DNA of 44,559 bases from an uncultured Collinsella sp. (GCA_900756945.1 CAAELZ010000045.1:1-44559); one strand, 5' to 3'. Positions 25,086 through 33,706 are shown, counted from the first letter of the stretch. Numbers and translations: made by a program. Notes: a model not told the origin generated them from the letters alone.

Positions 25086-27803
25086 TTACTTCTTCTTTTT
25101 GCTCGGCATCGAGACTTTGATGCCTTGGGCGGACTTGGTTACGCGAGAGCGCTTGGCTCCGCTACCCTTCTTTTTCTTGGGCTGGGCCTGGGCCACGCCC
25201 TCGAGTGCGCGGGCCTCGGCCTCGCGAGCGGTGCGATCTTCGCGGCGCTGCGCCATGTCGGCGGCGACGCGCTTGGCAAAACGCTCGGCCGTCGAACCCG
25301 TCGAGCTCACCTTGCCGCCACCGCGACCCAGGTGGACGCGCACACCGCGGCCAAAACCAGTTGCGGCATGACGACGACGCGGCTTGAGCGAATCCATCAT
25401 CGTGGCGAGCTTAAAGAACACCGAGCAGGTAAAGACCACGATGACAGCCAAGATTACCATCTGGCCCATCGACAGGTTGGCAATAGACAGCAGCTCCGGG
25501 AATCCGATAACGCCCACCAGGATGCCGGCGACAACAAACACGAAGAGCACCACACGTAAGGGCGTGAGAGGCTGCGAGATGCGCCAGATCAGGCTGACGC
25601 TCGCCGCGCACGACGAAAGCAGGCACATCGTAGACAGCGTGAGCTGGCTAAAGCCAAACACGCGCGCCACAAAGATATCGAGCGCCGCGGCCAAAATGAC
25701 CGCAATCGACGCCGGCAGTGCCCGCTTGAGCACGTTCGTCAGGAACGACCCCTTCACGCGAGCATTGTTGGGCTCCAGGCCCAACACAAAGCCCGGCGCG
25801 CCGATGCAGAAGAAGTTGATGAGCGTCATCTGAATCGGCTCGAAAGGGTACGGCGGCAGCGCGATGCACAGCGCCGCCAGGCCCATCGAGAACAGCGTCT
25901 TAGTCAGGAACAGCGAAGCCGAACGCTGCAGGTTGTTGATGGAGCGACGGCCCTCGGCCACCACGGCGGGCATCGAGGCAAAGTCGTTGTCGACGAGCAC
26001 GATCTCGGCCACGTTACGCGCGGCATCGGAGCCGGCCGCCATGGCCACGGAGCAGTCGGCCTCCTTGAGCGCCAGCACGTCGTTGACGCCGTCGCCTGTC
26101 ATGGCCACGGTGTGCTCGCGGCGCTTGAGCGCCTGCACGAGCTCGCGCTTCTGCTGCGGGGTCACACGACCAAAGACATGGTAGCGGTCCACTGCGGCAT
26201 CGAGCTTGGCCGGCGTATCGAGCGTCGTGGCGTCCACATAAGCGTCCGCCCCCGGCACGCCCACCACGCGCGCGATCGACGACACCGTACGCGGGTCGTC
26301 GCCACTGATCACGTTGAGCGTCACGCCCTGCTCGTTAAAGTAGCCGATGGTCTCGGCCGCCGAGGTACGAATCTCGTCGCGGATGGTCACAAAGCCCACG
26401 GGCTCGGCCTCGCCCACCATATCGCCATCGGGCGTAAAGCCGTCCACGCGCGCCACCACGAGCACGCGGCAGGTATCGGCAAGCTCGGCGACACGGTTCT
26501 CGACCTGGGCAAACGCACGATCAGAGAGCACAAACTGCGCCGCACCCATCACATAGGAGCCCTGTGCAAACGACGCGCCGCTCCACTTTTTGGAAGACGA
26601 GAACGGAATGACCGACAGCGGCTCGGACACCTCGACCGGACGGTCGGCGTAATAGTTGAGCAGCGCCTGACAGGTCTCGTTGGCATCGGCCGAGGTCGCA
26701 CGCGCCACGTTAGCCAGAGCAAAATCGAGCACCGTGGTATCGACGGGAACGGCGGCGTCGCCCTCCCCCGCACCCATACCCTCGACCGGCAGCGGATACG
26801 TACCCTCGACCTCCATGCGACCCGACGTGATGGTGCCCGTCTTGTCCAGGCACAGCACGTCGACGCGAGCGAGCGTCTCGATGCAGTAAAGCTGCTGCGC
26901 CAGCACCTTGCGGCGGGCCAAGCGCACCGTGGCGATGGCGAGCACCGACGAGGTCAGAAGCACCAGGCCTTGCGGGATCATGCCCAGCAGGGCGCCCACC
27001 GTGGACAGCAGCGCCGACGAGGGCACGCGGCCGGCCAGCAGCTCGGAGAAGCACCACGAAAGCGCGCTATCGCCCGGGGTTCCCGCGGCATCCCACAGCT
27101 CGCTCACACTCGAGGAAAACAACGCCAAACCGAGCGGGATCATGATGATGCTCGCAAACCGCACGATGGCGTTAAGCGCGTTCATGATCTCAGAATTGAC
27201 CTTTTTGACGTACTTGGCCTCATTATTAATTTTGTCCACGTAGTTGTCGGCGCCGACATGGATCACGCGGGCGCGCAGCAGACCCGAGTCGATAAAGCTG
27301 CCGCTCATGAGCTCGGAACCGGGCTGTTTCTTAATAAGATCGCTCTCGCCCGTCAGCAGGCTCTCGTTCACGAGCGCCTCGCCCGAAACCACCACGGCGT
27401 CAGCGGGGATCTGGTCGCCGCGCCCCAGGCGGATGATGTCGTCGAGCACGATCTGGTCCAGGTCGAGCTCCACCTCGGAGCCGTCGCGCACCGCGATGGC
27501 CTTCTTGGAGGTCAGCAGCGTGAGCTTATCGACCATCTTCTTGGAACGCATGGACTGAATGACGCCAATAGCGGTATTGAGGAACACCACGAACAGGAAC
27601 GTCAGATTCTTAAACGAACCGGTCAAAATGACCAAGAACGCCAAGATCACGTTGATCAAATTGAACAGCGTGCAGAGGTTCTCGATGATGAGCTCTTTGA
27701 CCGACTTGGTCTTGAGCTCCATGTTGCGGTTGATCTTACCGGCGGCGATGCGCTCCTCGACCTCGGCGGTCGAGAGTCCGCGCTCGATATCCGTTGCTGC
27801 CAT
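25086..27803 (-). CDS. P-type cation-transporting ATPase (CtpE-like)
   Basis: This is an ATP-driven cation pump of about 905 aa. Cytoplasmic motifs are complete: LLTGES in the actuator domain, the phosphorylated aspartate in DKTGTITSG (D320 from this start), and MTGDGVNDVLALKEAD in the hinge. The membrane ion site is unusual: PQGL replaces the common PEGL, and the sixth-helix region reads CIGAPGFVLGLEPN without the Asp of calcium pumps, which resembles CtpE-type pumps. The ion is therefore uncertain. A basic C-terminal tail of about 100 residues (ending SMPSKKKK) is additional. The start is uncertain: GTG at 27818 and ATG at 27815 are also open and no site has a strong ribosome-binding sequence. 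Confidence 0.9.
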   Translation of the reverse strand: MAATDIERGLSTAEVEERIAAGKINRNMELKTKSVKELIIENLCTLFNLINVILAFLVILTGSFKNLTFLFVVFLNTAIGVIQSMRSKKMVDKLTLLTSKKAIAVRDGSEVELDLDQIVLDDIIRLGRGDQIPADAVVVSGEALVNESLLTGESDLIKKQPGSELMSGSFIDSGLLRARVIHVGADNYVDKINNEAKYVKKVNSEIMNALNAIVRFASIIMIPLGLALFSSSVSELWDAAGTPGDSALSWCFSELLAGRVPSSALLSTVGALLGMIPQGLVLLTSSVLAIATVRLARRKVLAQQLYCIETLARVDVLCLDKTGTITSGRMEVEGTYPLPVEGMGAGEGDAAVPVDTTVLDFALANVARATSADANETCQALLNYYADRPVEVSEPLSVIPFSSSKKWSGASFAQGSYVMGAAQFVLSDRAFAQVENRVAELADTCRVLVVARVDGFTPDGDMVGEAEPVGFVTIRDEIRTSAAETIGYFNEQGVTLNVISGDDPRTVSSIARVVGVPGADAYVDATTLDTPAKLDAAVDRYHVFGRVTPQQKRELVQALKRREHTVAMTGDGVNDVLALKEADCSVAMAAGSDAARNVAEIVLVDNDFASMPAVVAEGRRSINNLQRSASLFLTKTLFSMGLAALCIALPPYPFEPIQMTLINFFCIGAPGFVLGLEPNNARVKGSFLTNVLKRALPASIAVILAAALDIFVARVFGFSQLTLSTMCLLSSCAASVSLIWRISQPLTPLRVVLFVFVVAGILVGVIGFPELLSIANLSMGQMVILAVIVVFTCSVFFKLATMMDSLKPRRRHAATGFGRGVRVHLGRGGGKVSSTGSTAERFAKRVAADMAQRREDRTAREAEARALEGVAQAQPKKKKGSGAKRSRVTKSAQGIKVSMPSKKKK

Positions 27804-27831
27804 ACCACGTCCCATCACGTCGCGTCGGTAT

Positions 27832-27868
27832 AAGAAAAACCGCCCGGACCATGCGAGGTTCGGACGGT
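27832..27868 (-). terminator. Intrinsic terminator after tRNA-Arg(CCG)
   Basis: ACCGTCCG pairs with CGGGCGGT (one G-U) around a 14-base loop and is followed on the minus strand by TTTTTCTT. It lies 11 bases after the tRNA 3' end and before the P-type ATPase gene. Confidence 0.8.
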
Positions 27869-27879
27869 CTCACGTTCGA

Positions 27880-27956
27880 TGGTGCCCCATGTTGGATTCG
27901 AACCAACGGCCTTCTGCTCCGGAGGCAGACGCTCTAATCCCCTGAGCTAATAGGGC
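27880..27956 (-). tRNA. tRNA-Arg (anticodon CCG)
   Basis: The 77-base gene folds as a standard cloverleaf: acceptor GCCCTAT with ATGGGGC (one G-U), D arm GCTC/GAGC, anticodon stem TCTGC/GCAGA with loop CTCCGGA, and T arm GTTGG/CCAAC with TTCGAAT. CCG reads the arginine codon CGG. The CCA end is encoded. A strong promoter and a terminator flank it, so it is a single-gene transcript. Confidence 0.96.
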
Positions 27957-27967
27957 CAACGTTTGGC

Positions 27968-27997
27968 ATTATACCCAAGTGCACCACGGGCTATCAA
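27968..27997 (-). promoter_or_regulatory. Promoter of tRNA-Arg(CCG)
   Basis: On the minus strand TTGATA (27992-27997) and a perfect TATAAT (27968-27973) are 18 bases apart, ending 12 bases before the tRNA 5' end. Confidence 0.8.
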
Positions 27998-28050
27998 AAT
28001 AAAAGAAAAAGCTTTGCAATTCCGAGGAAGACGCGGCTCAACGGCCCACT

Positions 28051-28079
28051 TTAGAAGGCAAAAGCGAGTCAGATAGTAT
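28051..28079 (+). promoter_or_regulatory. Possible promoter of the aromatic amino acid cluster
   Basis: TAGTAT (28074-28079) with TTAGAA (28051-28056) 17 bases upstream is the best pair in the gap; TATAAA at 28077-28082 is an overlapping alternative -10. The predicted transcript start (about 28086) falls two bases before the leader ATG. Confidence 0.4.
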
Positions 28080-28087
28080 AAACTCTC

Positions 28088-28150
28088 ATGCACCATATGT
28101 ACACGGCTCGCGATGCGGGCCGTTTTTGCAAGGGTTATCCATCGAGGTGA
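28088..28150 (+). CDS. Putative leader peptide upstream of aroF
   Basis: This is a 20-codon frame, ATG to TGA, reading MHHMYTARDA then GRFCKGYPSR. It begins at the predicted transcript start and ends 10 bases before the aroF ATG, with its last codons overlapping the GAGGTGAGAGG ribosome-binding site of aroF. A Tyr codon (28100-28102) sits directly before the first base of a terminator hairpin; Phe and a second Tyr codon follow at codons 13 and 17. Its reality rests on position only; it has no ribosome-binding site of its own and would need leaderless translation. Confidence 0.35.
   Translation: MHHMYTARDAGRFCKGYPSR
28103..28127 (+). terminator. Intrinsic terminator (attenuator) in the aroF leader
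   Basis: ACGGCTCGC pairs with GCGGGCCGT (9 bp, one U-G) around a GAT loop and is followed by TTTTTG. It lies between the predicted promoter and aroF on the coding strand, so transcription into the cluster must pass it. No plus-strand gene upstream needs a terminator here. Confidence 0.7.
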
Positions 28151-28160
28151 GAGGCACACC

Positions 28161-29183
28161 ATGATTGCAATTTTAAAAGAGAGCGCCAGCGACGAGGCCG
28201 TCAGCCATATCGTCAGCTGGATTGAGAAAAAGGGCCTGAAGACCGATGTCTCGCGCGGCGAGAATGAGACGATCATCGGCCTGGTGGGCGATACGACCAA
28301 GATCGACCCATTCCTGCTCGAGTCCATGGATGTCGTCGAGCGCGTGCAGCGCGTCTCCGAGCCGTTCAAGCGCGCCAACCGCAAGTTCCACCCCGAGGAC
28401 TCCGTCATCGACTGCGGCCACGGCGTCAAGATCGGCGGCGATCAGTTCCAGGTCATCGCCGGCCCGTGCTCCGTCGAGGGCGAGAACCTCATCCGCATCG
28501 CCCGCCGCGTGAAGGCCGCCGGTGCCACGATGCTGCGCGGCGGTGCCTACAAGCCCCGCACTTCCCCGTACGCCTACCAGGGCATGGGACCCGCCGGTCT
28601 GGACCTGCTGTGCGAGGCGTCTGCTGAGCTCGACATGCCGATCGTCACCGAGATCATGGACCCACGCGACGTGCAGGTCTTCCTGGACAAGAAGATCGAC
28701 GTCATGCAGATCGGCGCCCGCAACGCCCAGAACTTCCCCCTGCTCAAAGAGGTCGGCAAGACCAAGACTCCGATCTTGCTTAAGCGCGGCATGTCCGGCA
28801 CGATCGATGAGCTGCTCATGGCCGCCGAGTACATCATGAGCGAGGGCAACGACAACGTCATCCTGTGCGAGCGCGGCATCCGCACCTTCGAGACCCGTAC
28901 TCGCAACACCTTCGACCTCAACGCCGTGCCGGTGCTGCACCACCTGTCGCACCTGCCCGTCGTCGCCGACCCCAGCCACGCCACCGGCTACACCCGCTAC
29001 GTTGAGCCCATGGCGCTCGCCGCGACCGCCTGCGGTGCCAACGGCCTGGAGATCGAGGTCCACGACGAGCCCAGCCGCGCATGGTCCGACGGCGCCCAGG
29101 CCCTCACCCCCGATCAGTTCGACGACACCATGCGCCGCATCCGAGCCATCCGCGAGGTTGTCTGCCAAGAGACCATGGAGTAG
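28161..29183 (+). CDS. aroF: 3-deoxy-7-phosphoheptulonate (DAHP) synthase, type I-beta with N-terminal regulatory domain
   Basis: This enzyme condenses phosphoenolpyruvate and erythrose 4-phosphate, the entry step of the shikimate pathway. I start at the ATG with GAGGTGAGAGG just upstream (340 aa). Residues 1-70 form a ferredoxin-like or ACT-like domain, as in Thermotoga DAHP synthase, where it mediates inhibition by Tyr and Phe. The barrel carries IAGPCSVE (99-106), KPRTSPY (131-137), GARNAQNFPLL and the metal-site motif DPSHATG. It is the first gene of the cluster, preceded by a terminator hairpin that suggests attenuation. Confidence 0.95.
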   Translation: MIAILKESASDEAVSHIVSWIEKKGLKTDVSRGENETIIGLVGDTTKIDPFLLESMDVVERVQRVSEPFKRANRKFHPEDSVIDCGHGVKIGGDQFQVIAGPCSVEGENLIRIARRVKAAGATMLRGGAYKPRTSPYAYQGMGPAGLDLLCEASAELDMPIVTEIMDPRDVQVFLDKKIDVMQIGARNAQNFPLLKEVGKTKTPILLKRGMSGTIDELLMAAEYIMSEGNDNVILCERGIRTFETRTRNTFDLNAVPVLHHLSHLPVVADPSHATGYTRYVEPMALAATACGANGLEIEVHDEPSRAWSDGAQALTPDQFDDTMRRIRAIREVVCQETME

Positions 29184-29186
29184 CCC

Positions 29187-30101
29187 ATGGGTACAGTGAG
29201 AAACGCGCGCGTTAACCAGGGCGGCCCCAAGTGCGCCGGCATCGTCGGCCTTGGCCTCATCGGCGGCAGCTTTGCCCGCGGCTATGCGCAGGCGGGCGTC
29301 CGTGTGCTGGCCTGGGACCCCGACGACGATGTCATGACGGCCGCCAGCATGGGCACCGTCGCCGGAGAGCTCAACGACAAGACGCTCGGCGAATGCGACA
29401 TCATCGTCCTGGCTTGCTACCCCGAAGCCTGCATCGAGTGGCTCGAGGCACACGCCCAGGCACTCGCCGACGCCACCGATACCGAGGCCATCATGGGCCC
29501 CGTGGTAATTGACACGGTGGGCGTCAAGGGTATCGTGTGCGAGCGCGCCTTTGAGCTTGCCCGCGAGCACGGCTTTTACTTTGTGGGCGCGCACCCCATG
29601 GCGGGCACGCAGTACTCGGGCTATGCACACTCCCGCGCCGACCTGTTCCAGGGCGCCCCGCTGGTGCTCGTACCGCCCGCGGTGGACGATGCGCTCAAGC
29701 TGGAACTTTTGGGCCAGGTGCGCGAGATGGTGCGCCCCTTGGGCTTTGGCAAGTTCAGCGTGACCAGCGCCGCCGAGCACGACCGTGTCATCGCCTTCAC
29801 GAGCCAGCTTGCGCACGTGGTATCCAACGCCTACGTCAAAAGCCCCACTGCCCAGGTCCACCACGGCTTTTCGGCCGGTAGCTACCGCGATCTCACCCGC
29901 GTGGCGCACCTCAACCCCCAGATGTGGTCCGAGCTCATGATCGACGACGCCAATGCGCTCGCCTTCGAGATCGACCATCTGATCGAATCGCTCGGCGCCT
30001 ACAGCCGCGCCCTTAAAGACCGCGACCAGCGCTATCTGGAGAATCTCCTTGCCGAGGGCGACCGAATTAAGCGCGCACTCGACGACGAGGCCTCCCACTA
30101 G
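29187..30101 (+). CDS. tyrA: Prephenate dehydrogenase
   Basis: TyrA oxidises and decarboxylates prephenate to 4-hydroxyphenylpyruvate, the tyrosine precursor. It has 304 aa. The nucleotide-binding loop GLGLIGGS is at 21-28, and HPMAGTQYSGYAHS and the helical C-terminal domain are typical. There is no C-terminal ACT domain, so tyrosine control must be exerted elsewhere, plausibly on DAHP synthase. The ATG lies 3 bases after aroF, with GGAG upstream. An arogenate preference cannot be ruled out from sequence alone. Confidence 0.93.
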   Translation: MGTVRNARVNQGGPKCAGIVGLGLIGGSFARGYAQAGVRVLAWDPDDDVMTAASMGTVAGELNDKTLGECDIIVLACYPEACIEWLEAHAQALADATDTEAIMGPVVIDTVGVKGIVCERAFELAREHGFYFVGAHPMAGTQYSGYAHSRADLFQGAPLVLVPPAVDDALKLELLGQVREMVRPLGFGKFSVTSAAEHDRVIAFTSQLAHVVSNAYVKSPTAQVHHGFSAGSYRDLTRVAHLNPQMWSELMIDDANALAFEIDHLIESLGAYSRALKDRDQRYLENLLAEGDRIKRALDDEASH

Positions 30102-30137
30102 ACCACCTATCACGCCAGGTCGAAAGGACCGAAGCTT

Positions 30138-31244
30138 ATGGCGATTACCATCGATATCGACACCGCACGCCCCTACCAGGTGCATGTTGGCACGTTTTTG
30201 CTGGAGCAGGCGGGGCCGCTCGTGCGCGCCACCGCCGGCGGCACCAAGGCCGTCATCGTGACGGACACCAACGTGGGCCCGCTCTACCAGATGCCCGTTA
30301 AGCAGAGCCTGGAGGCGTCAGGCTACGAGGTGAGCATCTGCACCTTCGAGGCCGGCGAGGCCCATAAGCGCGCCGAGACCTACGTTGCCATTTTGGAGTT
30401 TGTGGCCGAGCACGAGCTTTCGCGCTCCGACGTGATCGTGGCACTCGGCGGCGGCGTCGTGGGCGACGTGGCGGGCTTTGTGGCCGCCACCTACATGCGC
30501 GGCTGCAAGTTTGTGCAGATCCCCACGAGCCTGCTCGCCATGGTGGATTCGTCGGTGGGCGGCAAGACCGCCATAGACCTGGCTGCCGGCAAGAACCTGG
30601 CCGGCGCCTTTTGGCAGCCGAGCGTGGTTATTGCCGACGTGGGGTGCCTGGCCACCCTCACGCCCGAGCAGTTCGCCGACGGCTGCGGCGAGGTCGTCAA
30701 GCACGCCGTGATCGCCGACCCGGAGCTTTTCGCCGAGCTGGAGAAGACCCCGCTCACGCTGGAGCTGCTCAACCGCGATGTGGCCCGCGTAGCGCTCATC
30801 ATCGCCCGCAATATCGACATCAAGCGCGCCGTGGTCGTCGCCGACGAGCGCGAAACCAACCAGCGTAAGCTCCTCAACTTTGGACACAGCGCCGGACACG
30901 CCGTCGAGGCCTGCGAGCACTTTGAACTCGGACACGGCAACTGCGTGTCGATCGGCATGGGCATCATCACGCGTGCCGCGGCCCTGCACGGCGTCTGCGA
31001 TGCCGCACTGCCCGGTCGTATTGAGGAACTCTGCGCCCGTCATGGCCTCACGACCCGCTGTGACCTAGATGCCGATACCGTCTTTGCCGAGGCACTCCAC
31101 GACAAGAAGCGCGCGGGCGACACCATCGACCTGGTGATTCCGCACGGCATTGGCCGCTGCAGCATCGACCGCACACCGCTTTCCACTTTCCACGAACTCA
31201 TTGCCGAGGGCCTCGGCCAGAAGGGAGACGCATCCGCATGCTAG
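30138..31244 (+). CDS. aroB: 3-dehydroquinate synthase
   Basis: AroB cyclises DAHP to 3-dehydroquinate using NAD and a divalent metal. It has 368 aa. Signatures are GGGVVGDVAGFVAATYMRG, the SLLAMVDSSVGGKTAID block, the metal ligand Glu in CGEVVKHA and the metal-binding NFGHSAGHAVE. Its end overlaps aroA by 7 bases. GAAAGGACC precedes the ATG. Confidence 0.97.
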   Translation: MAITIDIDTARPYQVHVGTFLLEQAGPLVRATAGGTKAVIVTDTNVGPLYQMPVKQSLEASGYEVSICTFEAGEAHKRAETYVAILEFVAEHELSRSDVIVALGGGVVGDVAGFVAATYMRGCKFVQIPTSLLAMVDSSVGGKTAIDLAAGKNLAGAFWQPSVVIADVGCLATLTPEQFADGCGEVVKHAVIADPELFAELEKTPLTLELLNRDVARVALIIARNIDIKRAVVVADERETNQRKLLNFGHSAGHAVEACEHFELGHGNCVSIGMGIITRAAALHGVCDAALPGRIEELCARHGLTTRCDLDADTVFAEALHDKKRAGDTIDLVIPHGIGRCSIDRTPLSTFHELIAEGLGQKGDASAC

Positions 31245-32557
31245 CCCGCATCACCCCGTCCCCACTCAAGGGCACCGTTCCCGCCATCGCGTCCAAGTCG
31301 ATGGCGCATCGCCTCATCATCTGCGCCGCGCTCGCCAACGGCGAGACACACGTCACCTGCAACACCACCTGCGCCGACATCGAGGCTACGGTGCGCTGCC
31401 TTACGGCACTGGGTGCTCGCATCGAGACCGTCGAGGACGGCTTCCAGGTCCACCCCACCATGAAGAGTGTTGAGTTTGGCCTGCTCAAGGCCCTTGCCGG
31501 CGGCACGCTTGACTGCGGTGAAAGCGGCTCCACGCTCCGCTTTATGCTGCCTGTCGCCTGCGCGCTGGGGGCAGAGGCAACCTTTGTGGGCCAGGGCCGT
31601 CTGGGCGCACGCCCCCTCTCCCCGCTCTCCGACGAGATCATTGCCGCTGGCTGCGACCTGCAGGGTCTGGGCGGCTTTCCGCTCAAGACAAGCGGCCGCA
31701 TGCGCCCGGGCACCTTTATCCTGCCGGGCAACGTGAGCTCGCAGTACATCTCCGGCCTGCTGCTGGCAGCCCCACTTCTGGCCCAGTCCTCCTGCGTGCA
31801 GGTGACCGGCCTTATCGAGAGCCGCCCCTACATCAATCTGACCATCCAGGCCATGAAGGCCTTCGGCGTCGAGGTCAACGTCGAGCGTATCCCCGCCAAG
31901 GACGGCCAGCCCGAGATCACGAACTTCCGTGTGAGCAGCGGCTCGTACCGCACGCCCGGCAGCGTGGCCGTCGAAGGCGATTGGTCCAATGCGGCCTTTT
32001 GGCTGTGTGCCGGCGCCATCGGCTCCGACCCCATCACTGTCGAGGGCGTGTCGCTGAGCTCCGCACAGGGCGACCGCAATGTGCTTGCCGCGCTCTCGCG
32101 CTTTGGCGCTCGCATCGTGCGCTCTACGAACGCCGCCACCGTCCAGTCCGACAAGCTCGCCGGCTTTGAGATGAGCGCCCACGACATTCCGGACTTGGTG
32201 CCCGTAATCTCGGCCGTGGCATCGCTGGCGCAAGGCCGCACGTTCATCCGCGACTGTGCGCGCCTGCGCATCAAGGAATCTGACCGTCTGGTCACCACCA
32301 CCCGCGAGCTCACCGCGCTGGGCGCGCAGGTGCGCATCGCCGGTGACGACCTCATCATCAAGGGCGTCGATGCCTTTACCGGCGGTGAGGTCGATTCGCA
32401 CAACGACCACCGCATCGCCATGATGGCCGCCATCGCCGCGAGTCGCGCCACCGGCGAGGTCGTGATCCACGGCGCCGAGGCCGTCAACAAGTCCTATCCC
32501 GATTTCTTCGACCACTACCGCCTATTGGGCGGCAAGGTCACGCTCGAGGAGGAATAG
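31238..32557 (+). CDS. aroA: 3-phosphoshikimate 1-carboxyvinyltransferase (EPSP synthase)
   Basis: AroA joins shikimate 3-phosphate and phosphoenolpyruvate to give EPSP. It has 439 aa, with the substrate-binding KSMAHRLIICAALA near residues 20-33, LDCGESGSTLRFMLP (about 91-105), the later RLRIKESDRL motif and DHRIAM near the end. Residues LDCGESGSTLRF hold a Gly-to-Glu difference from the common LGNAGTAMR-type class I motif, fitting the class II, Gram-positive form; drug sensitivity cannot be judged from this alone. It overlaps aroB and is one base from aroC. Confidence 0.96.
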   Translation: MLARITPSPLKGTVPAIASKSMAHRLIICAALANGETHVTCNTTCADIEATVRCLTALGARIETVEDGFQVHPTMKSVEFGLLKALAGGTLDCGESGSTLRFMLPVACALGAEATFVGQGRLGARPLSPLSDEIIAAGCDLQGLGGFPLKTSGRMRPGTFILPGNVSSQYISGLLLAAPLLAQSSCVQVTGLIESRPYINLTIQAMKAFGVEVNVERIPAKDGQPEITNFRVSSGSYRTPGSVAVEGDWSNAAFWLCAGAIGSDPITVEGVSLSSAQGDRNVLAALSRFGARIVRSTNAATVQSDKLAGFEMSAHDIPDLVPVISAVASLAQGRTFIRDCARLRIKESDRLVTTTRELTALGAQVRIAGDDLIIKGVDAFTGGEVDSHNDHRIAMMAAIAASRATGEVVIHGAEAVNKSYPDFFDHYRLLGGKVTLEEE

Positions 32558-32558
32558 C

Positions 32559-33656
32559 ATGTCCTCGACCTTTGGCAACGTTTTGCACTTAAGCATCTTT
32601 GGCCAGTCGCACTCCCCTGCTATCGGCTGCTCACTCGACGGTGTCCCCGCGGGCATCGCTGTGGACCAGGAGACGCTGCAGGCCTTTTTGGACCGTCGCG
32701 CCCCCGGTCGCGACGAGACCGCAACCAAGCGCCGCGAGGCCGACGCCGCGCATATCATCGCCGGTGTGGTCGATGGGCACACCACTGGCGCACCCATCGC
32801 AGCAATTATCGAGAACACCAACACGCGCTCCAAGGACTATTCCGAGCTGCGCCGCAAGCCCCGCCCCGGGCACGCAGACTTTCCTGCGCGCGTGAAGTAC
32901 CACAACATGCACGACGTCGCCGGCGGCGGGCATTTCTCCGGACGTCTTACGGCCCCCTTGTGCATCGCCGGCGGTATCGCGCTGCAGGCGCTCGAGGCCC
33001 GCGGCATTAAGGTCATGGCGCACGTCGCGCAGATCGGCGGCATCTCCGACCTGCCCATGGACGACATGGTCTATCGCGAGGCCGACCGCAAGGCGATCCT
33101 TACGAACGATCTGCCCTGCATTGACGCCGCCGCAGCCGACCGCATGCGCGAGGAGATCCTAGCCGCGCGCGACGAGCTCGACAGTATCGGCGGCATCGTG
33201 GAGTGCGGTATCTACGGCCTGCCCGCGGGCATAGGCGACCCCATGTTCGACGGCATCGAAAACCGCATCGCACAGATCGCGTTTGGGATTCCCGCCGTAA
33301 AGGGCGTGGAGTTTGGCATGGGCTTTGCCGTGGCCGCCATGCGCGGCAGCGAGAACAACGACCCATATCGCATCGATGCCGAGACCGGCAAGATCGAGGT
33401 CGAGTCCAATAATGCCGGCGGCATCCTGGGCGGCATTTCCACGGGCGCACCCGTCATGTGGCGGATGGCCGTAAAGCCGACGCCCTCCATCGGTCGCGAG
33501 CAACAGACCGTGGACATGGACGCCATGGAAAATGCCGAGCTCTCGGTCCACGGCCGCCACGATCCCTGCATCGTCCCGCGCGCCGTCCCCGTAGCCGAAG
33601 CAGCCGCCGCCCTCGCCATCTGGGACGCCCTACTCGAGGACGCCGCCCAGCTCTAA
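32559..33656 (+). CDS. aroC: Chorismate synthase
   Basis: AroC removes phosphate from EPSP to form chorismate, using reduced FMN. It has 365 aa. The motifs GQSHSPAIGCSLDGVPAG at the start, RRAPGRDETATKRREAD, RPGHADF, GGGHFSGRLTA and GGILGGISTGAPVMWRMAVKPTPSI are all intact. The ATG lies one base after the aroA stop, with GAGGA upstream. Confidence 0.97.
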   Translation: MSSTFGNVLHLSIFGQSHSPAIGCSLDGVPAGIAVDQETLQAFLDRRAPGRDETATKRREADAAHIIAGVVDGHTTGAPIAAIIENTNTRSKDYSELRRKPRPGHADFPARVKYHNMHDVAGGGHFSGRLTAPLCIAGGIALQALEARGIKVMAHVAQIGGISDLPMDDMVYREADRKAILTNDLPCIDAAAADRMREEILAARDELDSIGGIVECGIYGLPAGIGDPMFDGIENRIAQIAFGIPAVKGVEFGMGFAVAAMRGSENNDPYRIDAETGKIEVESNNAGGILGGISTGAPVMWRMAVKPTPSIGREQQTVDMDAMENAELSVHGRHDPCIVPRAVPVAEAAAALAIWDALLEDAAQL

Positions 33657-33664
33657 AAATCTCC

Positions 33665-33685
33665 GGGGGGCCAACTCCGGCCCCC
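33665..33685. other. GC-rich hairpin after aroC
   Basis: GGGGG-bulge-CC pairs with GG-CCCCC around a 6-base loop nine bases after the aroC stop. The plus strand has no T-tract; the minus strand is followed by GGAGATTTTT. It may act as a weak barrier or an mRNA-end stabiliser inside the cluster. Confidence 0.4.
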
Positions 33686-33688
33686 ACG

Positions 33689-33706
33689 CCCGTCCCAGAA
33701 AAATCA
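33689..33706. repeat. Second copy of the intergenic 18-mer
   Basis: CCCGTCCCAGAAAAATCA is identical to bases 29-46. It lies between the aroC hairpin and the pheA ribosome-binding site. Identity ends exactly at 18 bases on both sides. Confidence 0.55.

Noticed and set aside
26112..27833. Plus-strand open frame of 573 codons opposite the P-type ATPase
   Set aside because: Antisense shadow rich in His and Arg, typical of reversed high-GC coding sequence.
28173..30185. Minus-strand open frame of 670 codons opposite aroF and tyrA
   Set aside because: Antisense shadow of two certain genes; no family motif and no ribosome-binding site.
33665..33685. GC hairpin after aroC as a terminator that splits the aromatic operon
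   Set aside because: No T-tract follows on the plus strand and pheA begins 44 bases later with no clear promoter.
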